From Streptacidiphilus albus JL83 (GTDB lineage Bacteria; Actinomycetota; Actinomycetes; Streptomycetales; Streptomycetaceae), in NCBI RefSeq assembly GCF_000744705.1, contig NZ_JQML01000001.1:4970017-5034016 (forward strand): a stretch of 64,000 bases of DNA. Direction: 5' to 3'. A program made the translations under genes and the position numbers. This document shows, one piece after another, positions 33,256-42,242 of the stretch (position 1 is its first letter; each line of letters begins with the position of its first letter). The notes below the pieces were generated by a model that was not told where the DNA came from, made no database searches, and was given only the letters and a program-made list of their open reading frames with translations.

Positions 33256-34524
33256 CTACTGCGCCTCGACGGCGCGCAGGGTGACCCGGCGGCCGGCGCC
33301 GAGGCCGGCGACCAGGGCCACGGCGCAGCACACCAGCAGCAGCGACAGCGGCAGCGTCCAGCCGTGCGTCGCCTGGTGCAGCGCACCGACGCCCACCGGG
33401 CCGCAGGCGGCGATGAAGTAGCCGACCATCTGCGACATGCCGGAGAGCTGCGAGGCCACCGTCGGGCTGCCGGAGCGCAGCACGATCAGCGCCATGGCCA
33501 GCCCGAAGCCGCCGCCCATGCCGAGGCCGAGCAGCGTCGCCCAGATCCAGGCGCCGGCCACCGGGGCGACGATCAGTCCGCCGATGCCGACCGCGTAGCA
33601 GCCCACCATCAGCACCACGAGCTTGCCCTGACTGCTCGTCCGGCCGGCCGCGAGCGGCACCAGGAAGGCGCCGGCGATCTGCACCAGGTTGCAGAAGGCG
33701 AAGATCAGCGCCGCCGTGCCGCGCGACATCCCGTGGTCGTTCAGGACCGTCGGCATCCAGGCGATCAAGGTGTAGGCGAGCAGCGACATGATGCCCATGT
33801 AGATGGCGAGCTGCCAGGCCAGCGGGTGCCGCCACATGCCCGGCAGGTGCGCGGTCGCGGGCGTCGGGGCGGACGCCGGAGTCTGCGCCGGAGCCTTCGC
33901 CGACTTGGCGCCGACCACCTGCGGCAGCCAGGCCGCCGCCGAGACCAGCGCCAGTACCGACCAGGAGGCCAGCGAGCCCTGCCACCCGCCGAAGGCGTGC
34001 TCCATCGGCACGGACAGCGCGGCGGCCAGGGTCGCACCGACGATCATCGACGTGCCGTAGACACCGGTCATCGTCGCCGCGCGGTCCGGGAAGTCCCGCT
34101 TCACCAGGCCCGGCATGGTCACGTTGAGCAGCGCGATGGCCGCGCCGATCACCATGCTGCCGGCGAACAGCGCCCAGGAGCCGCTGACGATCCGCAGCCC
34201 GACCCCGGCCGCCAGCACCACCAGCGCCAGCAGGACCACCCGCTCCGGACCGAAGCGGCGCACCAGCTTCGGGACGAAGGGCGCGGTCACGCCCATGAAC
34301 AGCACCGGGAACGTGGTGAGCAGCCCGCCGGCCGTCGAGGAGAGCCCGTAGTGGTTGCTGATGTCGGTCAGCAGCGGCGACACGGCGGAGAGCGCCGCCC
34401 GCATGTTGAGCGAGACCAGCAGGATGCCGACCAGCGCGGTGACCGGGTGGGCGGCGATCCGTGCGGGGCGGGAGGGTGAGGTGGTGGGCGCGGCGGTGGG
34501 TGCGTCGATCATGCTGTGGGACAT
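33256..34524 (-). CDS. MFS transporter, CynX/NimT family
   Basis: 422 residues with about twelve membrane segments. The opening TALVGILLVSLNMRAALSAV and SPLLTDISNHYGLSSTAGGL are family hallmarks of CynX/NimT (cyanate/nitroimidazole) transporters. The loop FVPKLVRRFGPERVV matches the MFS cytosolic motif. It is probably an exporter; the substrate is uncertain. The gene follows a GntR regulator by 56 bp on the same strand and is probably co-transcribed and controlled by it. Confidence 0.87.
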   Translation of the reverse strand: MSHSMIDAPTAAPTTSPSRPARIAAHPVTALVGILLVSLNMRAALSAVSPLLTDISNHYGLSSTAGGLLTTFPVLFMGVTAPFVPKLVRRFGPERVVLLALVVLAAGVGLRIVSGSWALFAGSMVIGAAIALLNVTMPGLVKRDFPDRAATMTGVYGTSMIVGATLAAALSVPMEHAFGGWQGSLASWSVLALVSAAAWLPQVVGAKSAKAPAQTPASAPTPATAHLPGMWRHPLAWQLAIYMGIMSLLAYTLIAWMPTVLNDHGMSRGTAALIFAFCNLVQIAGAFLVPLAAGRTSSQGKLVVLMVGCYAVGIGGLIVAPVAGAWIWATLLGLGMGGGFGLAMALIVLRSGSPTVASQLSGMSQMVGYFIAACGPVGVGALHQATHGWTLPLSLLLVCCAVALVAGLGAGRRVTLRAVEAQ

Positions 34525-34580
34525 GGGGGGTCTTTCCGAGCGTCAGGTGGGGCGGCGGTTCGTGGGGATGAGGCCGGGCC

Positions 34581-35291
34581 TCAGTCGAGCAGGCGGGCGA
34601 CGGCGCCCATCGGGTCGGCGATGAGCTGCCGGCTGGCGGCCTCCGCCGCCTCCGGATCGCCGGAGGCGATGGCGTCCACCAGCGCCCGGTGCGAGGCCAG
34701 GTCGACCATCGGCATGTCCTGGTCGCCGACGGCGGCGCGCATCGACTCGCGGACGGAGGCGCTGAAGTAGCGGTAGACCTCGGTCAGTGCCGGGTTGTGC
34801 GCGGACTCGACCATGGCGGTGTGGAATTCGAGGTCGTGCTCGACAGTGGCCTCTCGGCCGGCCCGCTCGGGCTCGTTCAGCAGGATGTGCTCCTCGGCGT
34901 CGAGGGCGGTCCGCATCCGGGCCAGGTCCTCGGGGGTGTGCCGGAGCGCGGCCAGCCGGGCGGCCTCGTTCTCCAGCGCCGCGCGGACCTCCAGCACGTC
35001 CCGCACCCCGGAGCGCTGCACCCCGTGCAGCACGGCGGCCGGGTCGCTGGTGGAGCGCACGAAGGTGCCCTCGCCCTGCCGCGACTGCAGCATCCCCGCG
35101 TGCACCAGCACCCGCACGGCCTCGCGCACGGTGTTCCGGCCGACCTGGAGCTGCTCGGCGAGCTCGTGCTCGGTCGGGATCCGGTCCCCGACCTGCCAGC
35201 TCCCACTGCTGAGCTGGGCCCGCAGCTGCTCGATCGCGGAGTCGACCAGGGAGGTGCGCCCGGCCGCGTGCAGGGGGGTAATGCTGCTCAT
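34581..35291 (-). CDS. GntR/FadR-family regulator
   Basis: 236 residues from ATG 35291, eight bases after AGGAGG; an ATG at 35318 is less likely. The N-terminal winged helix is WQVGDRIPTEHELAEQLQVG, RNTVREAVRVLVHAGMLQSR and QGEGTFV. The C-terminal FCD domain carries the metal/ligand residues in EHDLEFHTAMVESAHNPALT and HRALVDAIASGDPEAAEAAS. FCD regulators bind small organic acids. It lies just upstream of the MFS exporter, its likely target. Confidence 0.9.
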   Translation of the reverse strand: MSSITPLHAAGRTSLVDSAIEQLRAQLSSGSWQVGDRIPTEHELAEQLQVGRNTVREAVRVLVHAGMLQSRQGEGTFVRSTSDPAAVLHGVQRSGVRDVLEVRAALENEAARLAALRHTPEDLARMRTALDAEEHILLNEPERAGREATVEHDLEFHTAMVESAHNPALTEVYRYFSASVRESMRAAVGDQDMPMVDLASHRALVDAIASGDPEAAEAASRQLIADPMGAVARLLD

Positions 35292-35385
35292 CGACTGATC
35301 CTCCTGTGGCCCGGACATCCGCTTGCCCAGTCATCCTACAACTGTTTCTCCCGGTGCCGTGGCTCGCGGCTGCTGCCGCGACCCG

Positions 35386-35991
35386 CTACCGGCCCCGTGT
35401 GATCGCGTCGTCGACGACAAAACCCTTGGCGGGTCCCTCGGGGATGAGGACGTCGGTGCCGTAGGAGTAGCGGCGCGAGTTGCGGTAGTCGGCGTGCTTG
35501 CTGTCGGGCTCGCTGAGGACGGTGACTGTGCCGTCCTCGTCGTAGTCGTCGACGAGGACGTAGACAGGGATGCCCGCGCGGGCGTAGGCGCGCCGCTTGC
35601 GGATCCGGTCCCGCTGCCGGTCGCCGTGGCCGGGGGAGACGACCTCGGCGACGAAGGCGACCCCTTCGGCCAGTACTCCGAGGCCACTGGGGTGCGCGAT
35701 CTCGTCCAGCGCACGCGGGCAGATGAAGAGATCGGGAACGTACGACTTGAAGCCGTGAATGACGTTGATGTCATTGCGGGCTGTCCAGGCGGAGTCCTGA
35801 AGATGCCGTAGCAGCGATTCGAGCATCCGGCCGATGAGAATGCCGTGGCGGAGGCGGCCGGTGGGAGACATCTCGATGGACCCCTCGATGATCTCGACGC
35901 GGAAGCCCTCAGGAACATCGATGGCTTTCCAGACCTCCCACAGGGCCTCGTCCAGGTCCACAGCGGTCTCCTCGTCGGCGAGCACGGTCAT
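35386..35991 (-). CDS. Uma2-family (DUF820) putative restriction-type endonuclease
   Basis: 201 residues from ATG 35991, with GAGG nine bases upstream; an ATG at 36102 would add 37 residues of unlikely sequence. Conserved features of the PD-(D/E)xK Uma2 family are visible: VEIIEGSIEMSPTGRLRHGI, YVPDLFICPRALDEI (the D), VAFVAEVVSPGHGDRQRDRI (ExV) and the RKRRAYARAGIPVYVLVDDY motif. The family is abundant in Streptomyces, and its role remains unclear. It is a single gene between regulator and HAD genes. Confidence 0.9.
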   Translation of the reverse strand: MTVLADEETAVDLDEALWEVWKAIDVPEGFRVEIIEGSIEMSPTGRLRHGILIGRMLESLLRHLQDSAWTARNDINVIHGFKSYVPDLFICPRALDEIAHPSGLGVLAEGVAFVAEVVSPGHGDRQRDRIRKRRAYARAGIPVYVLVDDYDEDGTVTVLSEPDSKHADYRNSRRYSYGTDVLIPEGPAKGFVVDDAITRGR

Positions 35992-36123
35992 CGTCAAGCA
36001 CCTCCCTCGTTCAGTGTGGGCAGCGGGGGTCGGGTGACACAAGCCGCACCCGGAAACTACGCCGAGTGATCGCGACTGCGGAGAGAAAGCCTGCCGGTTC
36101 ACGCGAATGGGTGAAGATACCGG

Positions 36124-36933
36124 CTAGACCTGCGGAAAGAGGCGTTCCACGACGGCGGCGACGCCGTCCTCGTCGTTGCTGAGGGTGACCTCGTCGGCGG
36201 CGGTGAGGAGCGCCGGGTGGGCGTTGGCCATGGCCACGCCGCAGGCGGACCAGCGGAACATCGGCAGGTCGTTGGGCATGTCGCCGAAGGCGATGGTGCG
36301 GTCGCGGGTGACGCCGAGGCGGGCGGCGGCCAGTGCCAGCCCCGTGGCCTTCGACAGTCCCAGCGGCAGCACCTCGACGAACTGCGGACCGGAGACGACG
36401 ACGTCGACCAGCTGGCCGGCGATCTCCCGGGCGGCCTGGGCCAGCTCGTCGTCGCCCAGGGAGGGGTGCTGGAGGAAGAGCCGGGTGATCGGCCGCTGCC
36501 AGAAGTCGGCCGGGTCGGCGACGGTGACCGGGTCCCCGACCGCGACCTGGTAGCCGGGGCCGGTCAGCACCTCGCCGTCCAGCCCGTCCTGGCCGACGGC
36601 GACGAACAGCGGGCCGAGCTCGGCCTCGATCTTCGCCAGCGCGACCTGGGCCAGCGCGCGGTCCAGGGTGACCGAGGTGAGCTCCTTGTGCGCGCCCGCG
36701 TCGTAGACCTGCGCGCCCTGGCCGCACACGGCGAGGCCGGTGTAGCCGATGGCGTCCAGGGTCGGCCTGGTCCAGGACGCCGAGCGTCCGGTGACCACGA
36801 TGTGCAGCGCCCCGGCGGCGGTCGCCGCCGCCAGCGCCCGCTGCGTGCGCTCCGACACGGTGTGGTCGGAGCGCAGCAGGGTGCCGTCGAGATCGGTTGC
36901 GATCAGGTCGAACGGACGCGCGGAGGTGCTCAC
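36124..36933 (-). CDS. Cof-type HAD phosphatase downstream of serS
   Basis: 269 residues from GTG 36933, overlapping the serS stop codon (GTGA), so it is translated from the serS message. Motif I is [14 protein letters not shown]; motif III/IV is [20 protein letters not shown]. It is a paralogue of the protein at 795-1643 (VSERT, VVTGR and DMPNDLPM blocks shared). The substrate is unknown. The tight linkage to serS is a conserved Streptomyces arrangement rather than evidence of function in charging. Confidence 0.88.
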   Translation of the reverse strand: MSTSARPFDLIATDLDGTLLRSDHTVSERTQRALAAATAAGALHIVVTGRSASWTRPTLDAIGYTGLAVCGQGAQVYDAGAHKELTSVTLDRALAQVALAKIEAELGPLFVAVGQDGLDGEVLTGPGYQVAVGDPVTVADPADFWQRPITRLFLQHPSLGDDELAQAAREIAGQLVDVVVSGPQFVEVLPLGLSKATGLALAAARLGVTRDRTIAFGDMPNDLPMFRWSACGVAMANAHPALLTAADEVTLSNDEDGVAAVVERLFPQV

Positions 36934-38207
36934 TTGGCGATGGGCTCCAGCACCGTGCGACCGCCCAGGTACGGGCGCAGCGCCTCGGGCACGGTGACCG
37001 AGCCGTCCGCCTGCTGGTGGGTCTCCAGGATCGCCACGATGGTGCGCGGCACCGCGCAGAGCGTGCCGTTGAGCGTCGCCAGCGGCTTGTTGCCGCCCTC
37101 GCCGCGCATCCGGATGTCCAGCCGGCGGGCCTGGAACTCGGTGCAGTTGGAGGTCGAGGTGAGCTCGCGGAACTTGCCCTGGGTGGGGATCCACGCCTCG
37201 ATGTCGAACTTGCGGTACGCGGACGCGCCGAGGTCGCCGGAGGCGACGTCGATCACCCGGTAGGCCAGTTCGAGCTTGTTGAGGAAGTCCTTCTCCCACT
37301 GGAGCAGCCGGGCGTGCTCGGCCTCGGCCTCCTCCGGGGCGACGTAGGAGAACATCTCGACCTTGTCGAACTGGTGCACCCGGATGATGCCCCGGGTGTC
37401 CTTGCCGTAGGTCCCGGCCTCGCGGCGGAAGCAGGGCGAGAAGCCGGCGTAGCGCAGCGGCAGCTTGTCCGCGTCGATGATCTCGTCCATGTGGTACGCC
37501 GCGAGCGGCACCTCGGACGTGCCGACCAGGTAGAAGTCGTCCTGCTCCAGCCGGAAGACGTTCTCGGCGGCCTGGCCGAGGAAGCCGGTGCCCTCCATCG
37601 CGCGGGGCTTGACCAGCGCGGGCGTCAGCATCGGGGTGAAGCCGGCCTCGACCGCCTGGGCGATGGCCATGTTGACCAGGGCCAGCTCCAGCAGCGCGCC
37701 GATCCCGGTGAGGTAGTAGAAGCGCGAGCCGGAGACCTTGGCGGCGCGCTCGATGTCGATCGCGCCGAGGATCCGCCCCAGCTCGACGTGGTCGCGCGGC
37801 TCGAAGCCCTCGGCGGCGAAGTCGCGCGGGGTGCCGATGTGCTCCAGGGTGACGAAGTCCTCCTCGCCGCCGATCGGGGCGTCGGGGTGGAGCAGGTTGG
37901 CCAGCTGCCCGAGCAGGCGCTGCGCCTCGGCGTCGGCCTCGGACTGCTCGGCGTTGGCGGCCTTCACCTCGGCGGCGAGCACGGCGGTGCGCTTGAGCAG
38001 CTCCGCCTTCTCCTCGCCCTGGGCCTTGGGGATCAGCTTGCCCAGCTGCTTCTGCTCGTTGCGCAGTTCGTCGAAGCGGGATCCGGACGACCTGCGGCGT
38101 TCGTCGGCACTGAGGAGAGCGTCGACAAGGCCGACGTCCTCTCCTCGGGCACGCTGCGAAGCGCGCACACGGTCGGGGTCCTCACGAAGCAGGCGAAGGT
38201 CAATCAC
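36930..38207 (-). CDS. serS: Seryl-tRNA synthetase
   Basis: 425 residues, the usual length of bacterial SerRS, which charges tRNA-Ser (and tRNA-Sec) with serine in the cytoplasm. The start [20 protein letters not shown] opens the N-terminal coiled-coil arm (~residues 1-110). Class II motifs follow: motif 2 at [20 protein letters not shown] and motif 3 at [31 protein letters not shown] is the serine-binding region. The upstream ~590 bp contains DnaA-box-like sequences. I see no T-box. Confidence 0.97.
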   Translation of the reverse strand: MIDLRLLREDPDRVRASQRARGEDVGLVDALLSADERRRSSGSRFDELRNEQKQLGKLIPKAQGEEKAELLKRTAVLAAEVKAANAEQSEADAEAQRLLGQLANLLHPDAPIGGEEDFVTLEHIGTPRDFAAEGFEPRDHVELGRILGAIDIERAAKVSGSRFYYLTGIGALLELALVNMAIAQAVEAGFTPMLTPALVKPRAMEGTGFLGQAAENVFRLEQDDFYLVGTSEVPLAAYHMDEIIDADKLPLRYAGFSPCFRREAGTYGKDTRGIIRVHQFDKVEMFSYVAPEEAEAEHARLLQWEKDFLNKLELAYRVIDVASGDLGASAYRKFDIEAWIPTQGKFRELTSTSNCTEFQARRLDIRMRGEGGNKPLATLNGTLCAVPRTIVAILETHQQADGSVTVPEALRPYLGGRTVLEPIAK

Positions 38208-38800
38208 AGGGCGAGCCTACCGGTCGGGGGAGGCTGCGTGCCGCTGCATTCCGGTGCGTGGCGGCCCGGTGCCGGACGGTGGCGGATCCGGTGGCAATTC
38301 CGGCTTTCTCCGTGATGATCGCTTCTTGTCATCCTCTGTCCCATTTTGGCGGGCATAAGCGCGCTTGTCGGCTCTGGGGTGCTCCGGGAATCCCTGGGGA
38401 TAACTCGACCCGCCCTGTGGATATCTCGCAGTGGCCTGGGGGTTCATCTCTTTGTCCACAGTTCCCCGGATCGGGCTGTGGACATCGGGGTTCGGGGCCC
38501 CCGGGTGGCTCGGAACCCTCCCGGCGTCCGCCAAACCTCGTGCTTACACACGTTTGCGTGACTTTTGATGGCCGATCGGCTTCCTCGGGGTAAACGACCG
38601 GACGGCAGGGGCATTTGTCCGGTTTGAATCCGCTGGGCCGAGTTCGTGATCATGGCGTCACGGGAAGGCGATCTGTCGACACATCCCCAGCCTGTGGATA
38701 ACTGGGCGGTGGACTCTCTCGGGTTGCCTGGGGAAAACTCTCTCAGTCGACACTCAGGAATGTAGGCACGCAGTGATCGAAAACGCTCAAAGATGATCGC
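38208..38800. other. Intergenic region serS-pheA with DnaA-box-like cluster
   Basis: A 593-bp region without genes, less GC-rich than its surroundings. Four 9-mers match or nearly match the DnaA box: ATATCCACA (minus strand, 38416-38424), TTGTCCACA (plus, 38452-38460), ATGTCCACA (minus, 38477-38485) and TTATCCACA (minus, 38693-38701). TTGTCCACA is the preferred Streptomyces form and TTATCCACA the E. coli form. The serS promoter should lie here too. Confidence 0.65.
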
Positions 38801-39787
38801 TCACTGCTCACCGCGGCCGTCGAGGCAGCGCGAGAGCCAGTCTGCGGCCTCGTTGAACTCGGCGTCCGAGGTACCCGGCCTGACCATCGGCGGCTGCTCG
38901 TCCGCACGCGGATAGGAGCCCAGGAAGCGCACCTGCGGGCAGATCCGGTGCAGTCCCATCAGCGCCTCGCTCACCCGGCGGTCGGTGATGTGCCCCTCGG
39001 CGTCGACCGAGAAGCAGTACTGGCCCAGGCCGCCGCCGGTGGGGCGGGACTCGATGCGCATCAGGTTCACCCCGCGCACGGCGAACTCCTGCAGCAGCTC
39101 CAGCAGTGCGCCCGGGTGGTCGTGGGCCAGCCAGAACACCGCGGAGGTCTTGTCCGCCCCGGTCGGCGCCGAGGTCCGCCCCGGCCGGCCGACCAGGACG
39201 AAGCGGGTGGTCGCGCTGGAAGCGTCGTGGATGTCGGTCGCCAGCGGCTCCAGCCCGTACAGCGCCGCCGCGAACTCCCCGGCGAAGGCCCCGTCGAACT
39301 TCCCCTCCTGCACCAGCCGGGCGCCCTCCGCATTGGACGAGGCCGACTCCCAGCGCGCGTCCGGCAGGTTCGCCGCCAGCCAGCGACGCACCTGCGGCTG
39401 CGCCACCGGGTGGCCGGTCACCGTCTGCACGCCGGCCAGTTCCGTCCCCGGGCGCACCAGCAGGGCGAAGGCGATCGGCAGCAGCACCTCGCGGTAGATC
39501 ATCAGCGGCTTGCCGGTCGCCAGCTCGTCCAGGGTCGCGGTGACGCCGCCCTCCACCGAGTTCTCGATCGGCACCAGCGCCGCCGCCGCCTCGCCGTTGC
39601 GCACCGCGTCCAGCGCCGCCGCCACCGACACCGAGGGCACCAGCTCCCGGGTCGCCGCCTCGGGCAGCGTCCGCAGCGCGGCCTCGGTGAACGTCCCCAC
39701 GGGGCCGAGATACGTGTAGCGATGGGCGGACAAGAGGGCCTCCGGGACCGGAACCGTGCACAACTGGTCCGGAACAACGTTAGTCAC
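38801..39787 (-). CDS. pheA: Prephenate dehydratase
   Basis: A monofunctional PheA converting prephenate to phenylpyruvate for phenylalanine synthesis. The catalytic domain begins YTYLGPVGTFTEAALRTLPE and contains VPIENSVEGGVTATLDEL, with the family's key Thr in SSATTRFVLVG. The ACT regulatory domain near residue 210 has DHPGALLELLQEFAVRGVNL and the ESRP motif (MRIESRPTGGGLGQY), which binds phenylalanine. The reading frame starts at GTG 39787, about 20 residues before the usual family start (RYTYLGP), so a downstream start is possible. Confidence 0.95.
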   Translation of the reverse strand: MTNVVPDQLCTVPVPEALLSAHRYTYLGPVGTFTEAALRTLPEAATRELVPSVSVAAALDAVRNGEAAAALVPIENSVEGGVTATLDELATGKPLMIYREVLLPIAFALLVRPGTELAGVQTVTGHPVAQPQVRRWLAANLPDARWESASSNAEGARLVQEGKFDGAFAGEFAAALYGLEPLATDIHDASSATTRFVLVGRPGRTSAPTGADKTSAVFWLAHDHPGALLELLQEFAVRGVNLMRIESRPTGGGLGQYCFSVDAEGHITDRRVSEALMGLHRICPQVRFLGSYPRADEQPPMVRPGTSDAEFNEAADWLSRCLDGRGEQ

Positions 39788-39859
39788 TCCGTCCCGCCCG
39801 GGTGACCACGTCCCGGTGCGTGGACGTCCCGGTGCGTGGACGGCAGCGGCCCGCCGGGG

Positions 39860-40765
39860 TCAGCGCGGGCGGTCACCGGTGATGGTGACGCGCTCCATCA
39901 CCCGGGGCGCGGGGAAGTAGTCGGAGACCGCGTAGTGCTGGGTGATCCGGTTGTCCCAGAAGGCGACCGAGCCCGGGGCCCAGCGGAAGCGGCACTGGTA
40001 CTCCGGGTGGGCGGCCTGGGCCTGGAGCAGGTCGAGCAGCTCGGCGCTCTCGCCCTCCGGCAGGCCGACGATGCGGTCGGTGAAGACCCGGTTGACGTAG
40101 ATCAGTTCGCGTCCGGTCTCCGGGTGGGTGCGGACCACCGGGTGCTCGACCGGCGGATGGAGCGCGCGTTGCCGCTCGCGCTCGGCCGGGGGCATCAGCA
40201 GGCCGAAGCTGCGGAGGAAGTCGTGCACCGCCCGCAGTCCCGCGAGCCGCTCCCTGACCCGCTCCGGCAGCCCGTCGTACGCCGCCGCCATGTCCGCCCA
40301 CAGGGTGTCGCCGCCCACCTCGGGCAGTTCCACGGCGCGCAGCACCGAGCCCAGCGGCGGGGCCGGGGCGAAGGAGACGTCGCTGTGCCAGACGTTCTCC
40401 ACGCCCGGCTGCGCCTCGTCGTGGGCCAGCCGGACCACCTCGGGCAGGGCGGCCTTGGGCAGGAAGGGGTGGACCTCCGGCACGCCCCAGTGCCGGGCGA
40501 AGGCGGTGTGGGAGGCCGCGTCGAGCCGCTGCTCCCGGAAGAACAGCACCTTCCACTCCAGCAGCGCCCGCTTCAGCTCCGCCAGCACCTCCGGCGCGAG
40601 CGGGGCGGCCAGGTCGACCCCCTCGACCTCGGCGCCGATCGTCGGCGAGTACGGGGTCAGCGCGAACCGCCGGTACGGGCGCAGCGCCGTGTCGTCGGCC
40701 GTCCGGCGCAGCACCCGGGCGGCGACGGAGGGGCGGACGGGGCGTCCTGGTGCGGCGGTGCTCAT
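39860..40765 (-). CDS. TauD/TfdA-family Fe(II)/2-oxoglutarate dioxygenase
   Basis: 301 residues from ATG 40765, after GGAGGCACCGCC. The iron site is seen as HxD in VENVWHSDVSFAPAPP (near residue 126) and the distal His in NRITQHYAVSDY; the 2-oxoglutarate-binding Arg is in RVMERVTITGDR. The N-terminal TPYSPTIGAEVEGVDLAAPL is typical of taurine/sulfonate or alkylsulfatase dioxygenases. It may supply sulfur by releasing sulfite, but the substrate is not determined. It lies between pheA and the copper genes. Confidence 0.88.
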   Translation of the reverse strand: MSTAAPGRPVRPSVAARVLRRTADDTALRPYRRFALTPYSPTIGAEVEGVDLAAPLAPEVLAELKRALLEWKVLFFREQRLDAASHTAFARHWGVPEVHPFLPKAALPEVVRLAHDEAQPGVENVWHSDVSFAPAPPLGSVLRAVELPEVGGDTLWADMAAAYDGLPERVRERLAGLRAVHDFLRSFGLLMPPAERERQRALHPPVEHPVVRTHPETGRELIYVNRVFTDRIVGLPEGESAELLDLLQAQAAHPEYQCRFRWAPGSVAFWDNRITQHYAVSDYFPAPRVMERVTITGDRPR

Positions 40766-40898
40766 GGCGGTGCCTCCCGCTCGGTTCGGCCGTGCGATGC
40801 CGGATGACGAGGACATCGTGCGACCGGGAGCGTGAGGACGCCAGAGCCGTGCCCGCCCGGGGTGGAGCTCCGTCCGTCCCCTGCCGTCCGTCCCGCCG

Positions 40899-42239
40899 TC
40901 AGGACTCCAGCAGTGCCTGCCCGACATAGCCGTCCGGACCGCTCGCGCCGCCCGGGACCGCGAACAGGCCGCTGGACTCGTGCGCGATGAACGTCGACAG
41001 CGCGTCGCCGCGCGAGAGCTTGCGCTGGACCGGGACGAAACCGGTGAGCGGGTCCGACTGGAAGGCCACGAAGAGCAGCCCGGCGTCGGGCGAGCCGTCC
41101 GGGCGGAAGCCGTCCGCGTAGGAGTAGCCCCGGCGCAGCATCGCCGCACCCTGGTTGGACTGGGCGGCGGCGACCCGGATGTGGGCGTCGCCCGGGATCG
41201 CCAGCGAGCCGTCGGCGCCGAACTTGTCCAGGTCGACCGGGGTGGTCTCGGTCCCTCCGGACAGCGGCGCGCCGGAGGCCTTGTGACGGCCGATCACCCG
41301 CTCCTGGACAGTGAGCGACTGCTGCTCCCAGCTGTCGAGCAGCATCCGGATCCGGCGGAAGACGACGTAGCTGCCGCCCGCCATCCACGCCGGTCCGCCG
41401 CCGCCCTGCGCCGGGACGAAGATCTCGGAGTCGAAGGCGGCGTCGGTGGGCTTGGGGTTGTTGGTGCCGTCGATCTGGCCCATCAGGTTGCGCCCGGTGT
41501 GCGGCTGCGCGGTCGCCCCGGGGGAGCGGCTGAAGCCGTTCATCTGCCAGCGGACCCCGGCCGCTCCGGCCGCGAGCCGCTGGAGCGTGCGGACGGCGTG
41601 GAAGGCCACCAGGCCGTCGTCGGCGCAGACCTGCACCCACAGGTCGCCGTCGCAGTCGGCCCGGACCAGCGCGTCCGAGGCGAACACCGGCAGCGGCGCG
41701 AGCTGCTCTGGCAGCCGGTCGGCCAGCCCGGCCTTGGCGAAGACCGAGGCCCCGAGGCCGAAGGTGACCGTCAGCGAGCTGGGCCCGGCGTCCAGCGCGA
41801 CGTCGGTGTCGGTCACGCCGGGGGGTGTGCGGCCCTCGGCCATCGCCGCTGCCGCCGCCGACCAGCGCTTCAGCAGCGAGGTCAGCCCGGCCCGGCCGGT
41901 GCCCGCCGTCAGGTCGAAGGCGGTGGCGTACATCCGGGCCTGCATCGGCTGGACGATGCCGGCCTGGTGCGTCCCGAAGAACGGCACGCTGTCCGCGCCG
42001 AGCGCGGTCAGCGGTTCGGCAGCCGCCGCCCCGCCGCCCGGAGCGGACGCGGAGGTGTGCGCCCCGTAGCCGGCGGCGGCGCCGACGGCGAGCCCGACCG
42101 CGCCGCCGGCCCCGGCGGTCGCCAGCAGGCGCCGCCGGGTGACGGTGGGCCGGGGCTCGCTGCTCCCGTTGCTCTGCTGCTCGGTCACGGTGCTGCGGTC
42201 CTGGTTCCGGTGCTGCTGCTGTCGGTTCTGCTGCGGCAT
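40899..42239 (-). CDS. dtpA: DyP-type haem peroxidase, Tat-secreted (DtpA-like)
   Basis: 446 residues. A Tat signal TRRRLLATAGAGGAVGLAVG follows a Gln/Asn-rich start; a GTG further in (VTEQQSNGSS) may be the true start. The GxxDG motif is seen as MGQIDGTNNPKPTD, the distal Asp and Arg being in the family's usual places. The proximal His is probably in GDAHIRVAAAQSN. In S. lividans the homologous DtpA lies beside Sco and ECuC genes and acts in extracytoplasmic copper-dependent development. The gene begins three bases after the CopC/D stop. Confidence 0.92.
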   Translation of the reverse strand: MPQQNRQQQHRNQDRSTVTEQQSNGSSEPRPTVTRRRLLATAGAGGAVGLAVGAAAGYGAHTSASAPGGGAAAAEPLTALGADSVPFFGTHQAGIVQPMQARMYATAFDLTAGTGRAGLTSLLKRWSAAAAAMAEGRTPPGVTDTDVALDAGPSSLTVTFGLGASVFAKAGLADRLPEQLAPLPVFASDALVRADCDGDLWVQVCADDGLVAFHAVRTLQRLAAGAAGVRWQMNGFSRSPGATAQPHTGRNLMGQIDGTNNPKPTDAAFDSEIFVPAQGGGGPAWMAGGSYVVFRRIRMLLDSWEQQSLTVQERVIGRHKASGAPLSGGTETTPVDLDKFGADGSLAIPGDAHIRVAAAQSNQGAAMLRRGYSYADGFRPDGSPDAGLLFVAFQSDPLTGFVPVQRKLSRGDALSTFIAHESSGLFAVPGGASGPDGYVGQALLES

Positions 42240-42242
42240 GGC

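Noticed and set aside
38416-38701. Chromosomal origin oriC
   Set aside because: DnaA-like boxes are too few and dnaA/dnaN are not adjacent; serS and pheA flank the region.
38208-38800. T-box leader for serS
   Set aside because: No T-box consensus (AAGGGTGGNACC-like) or specifier structure was found upstream of serS.
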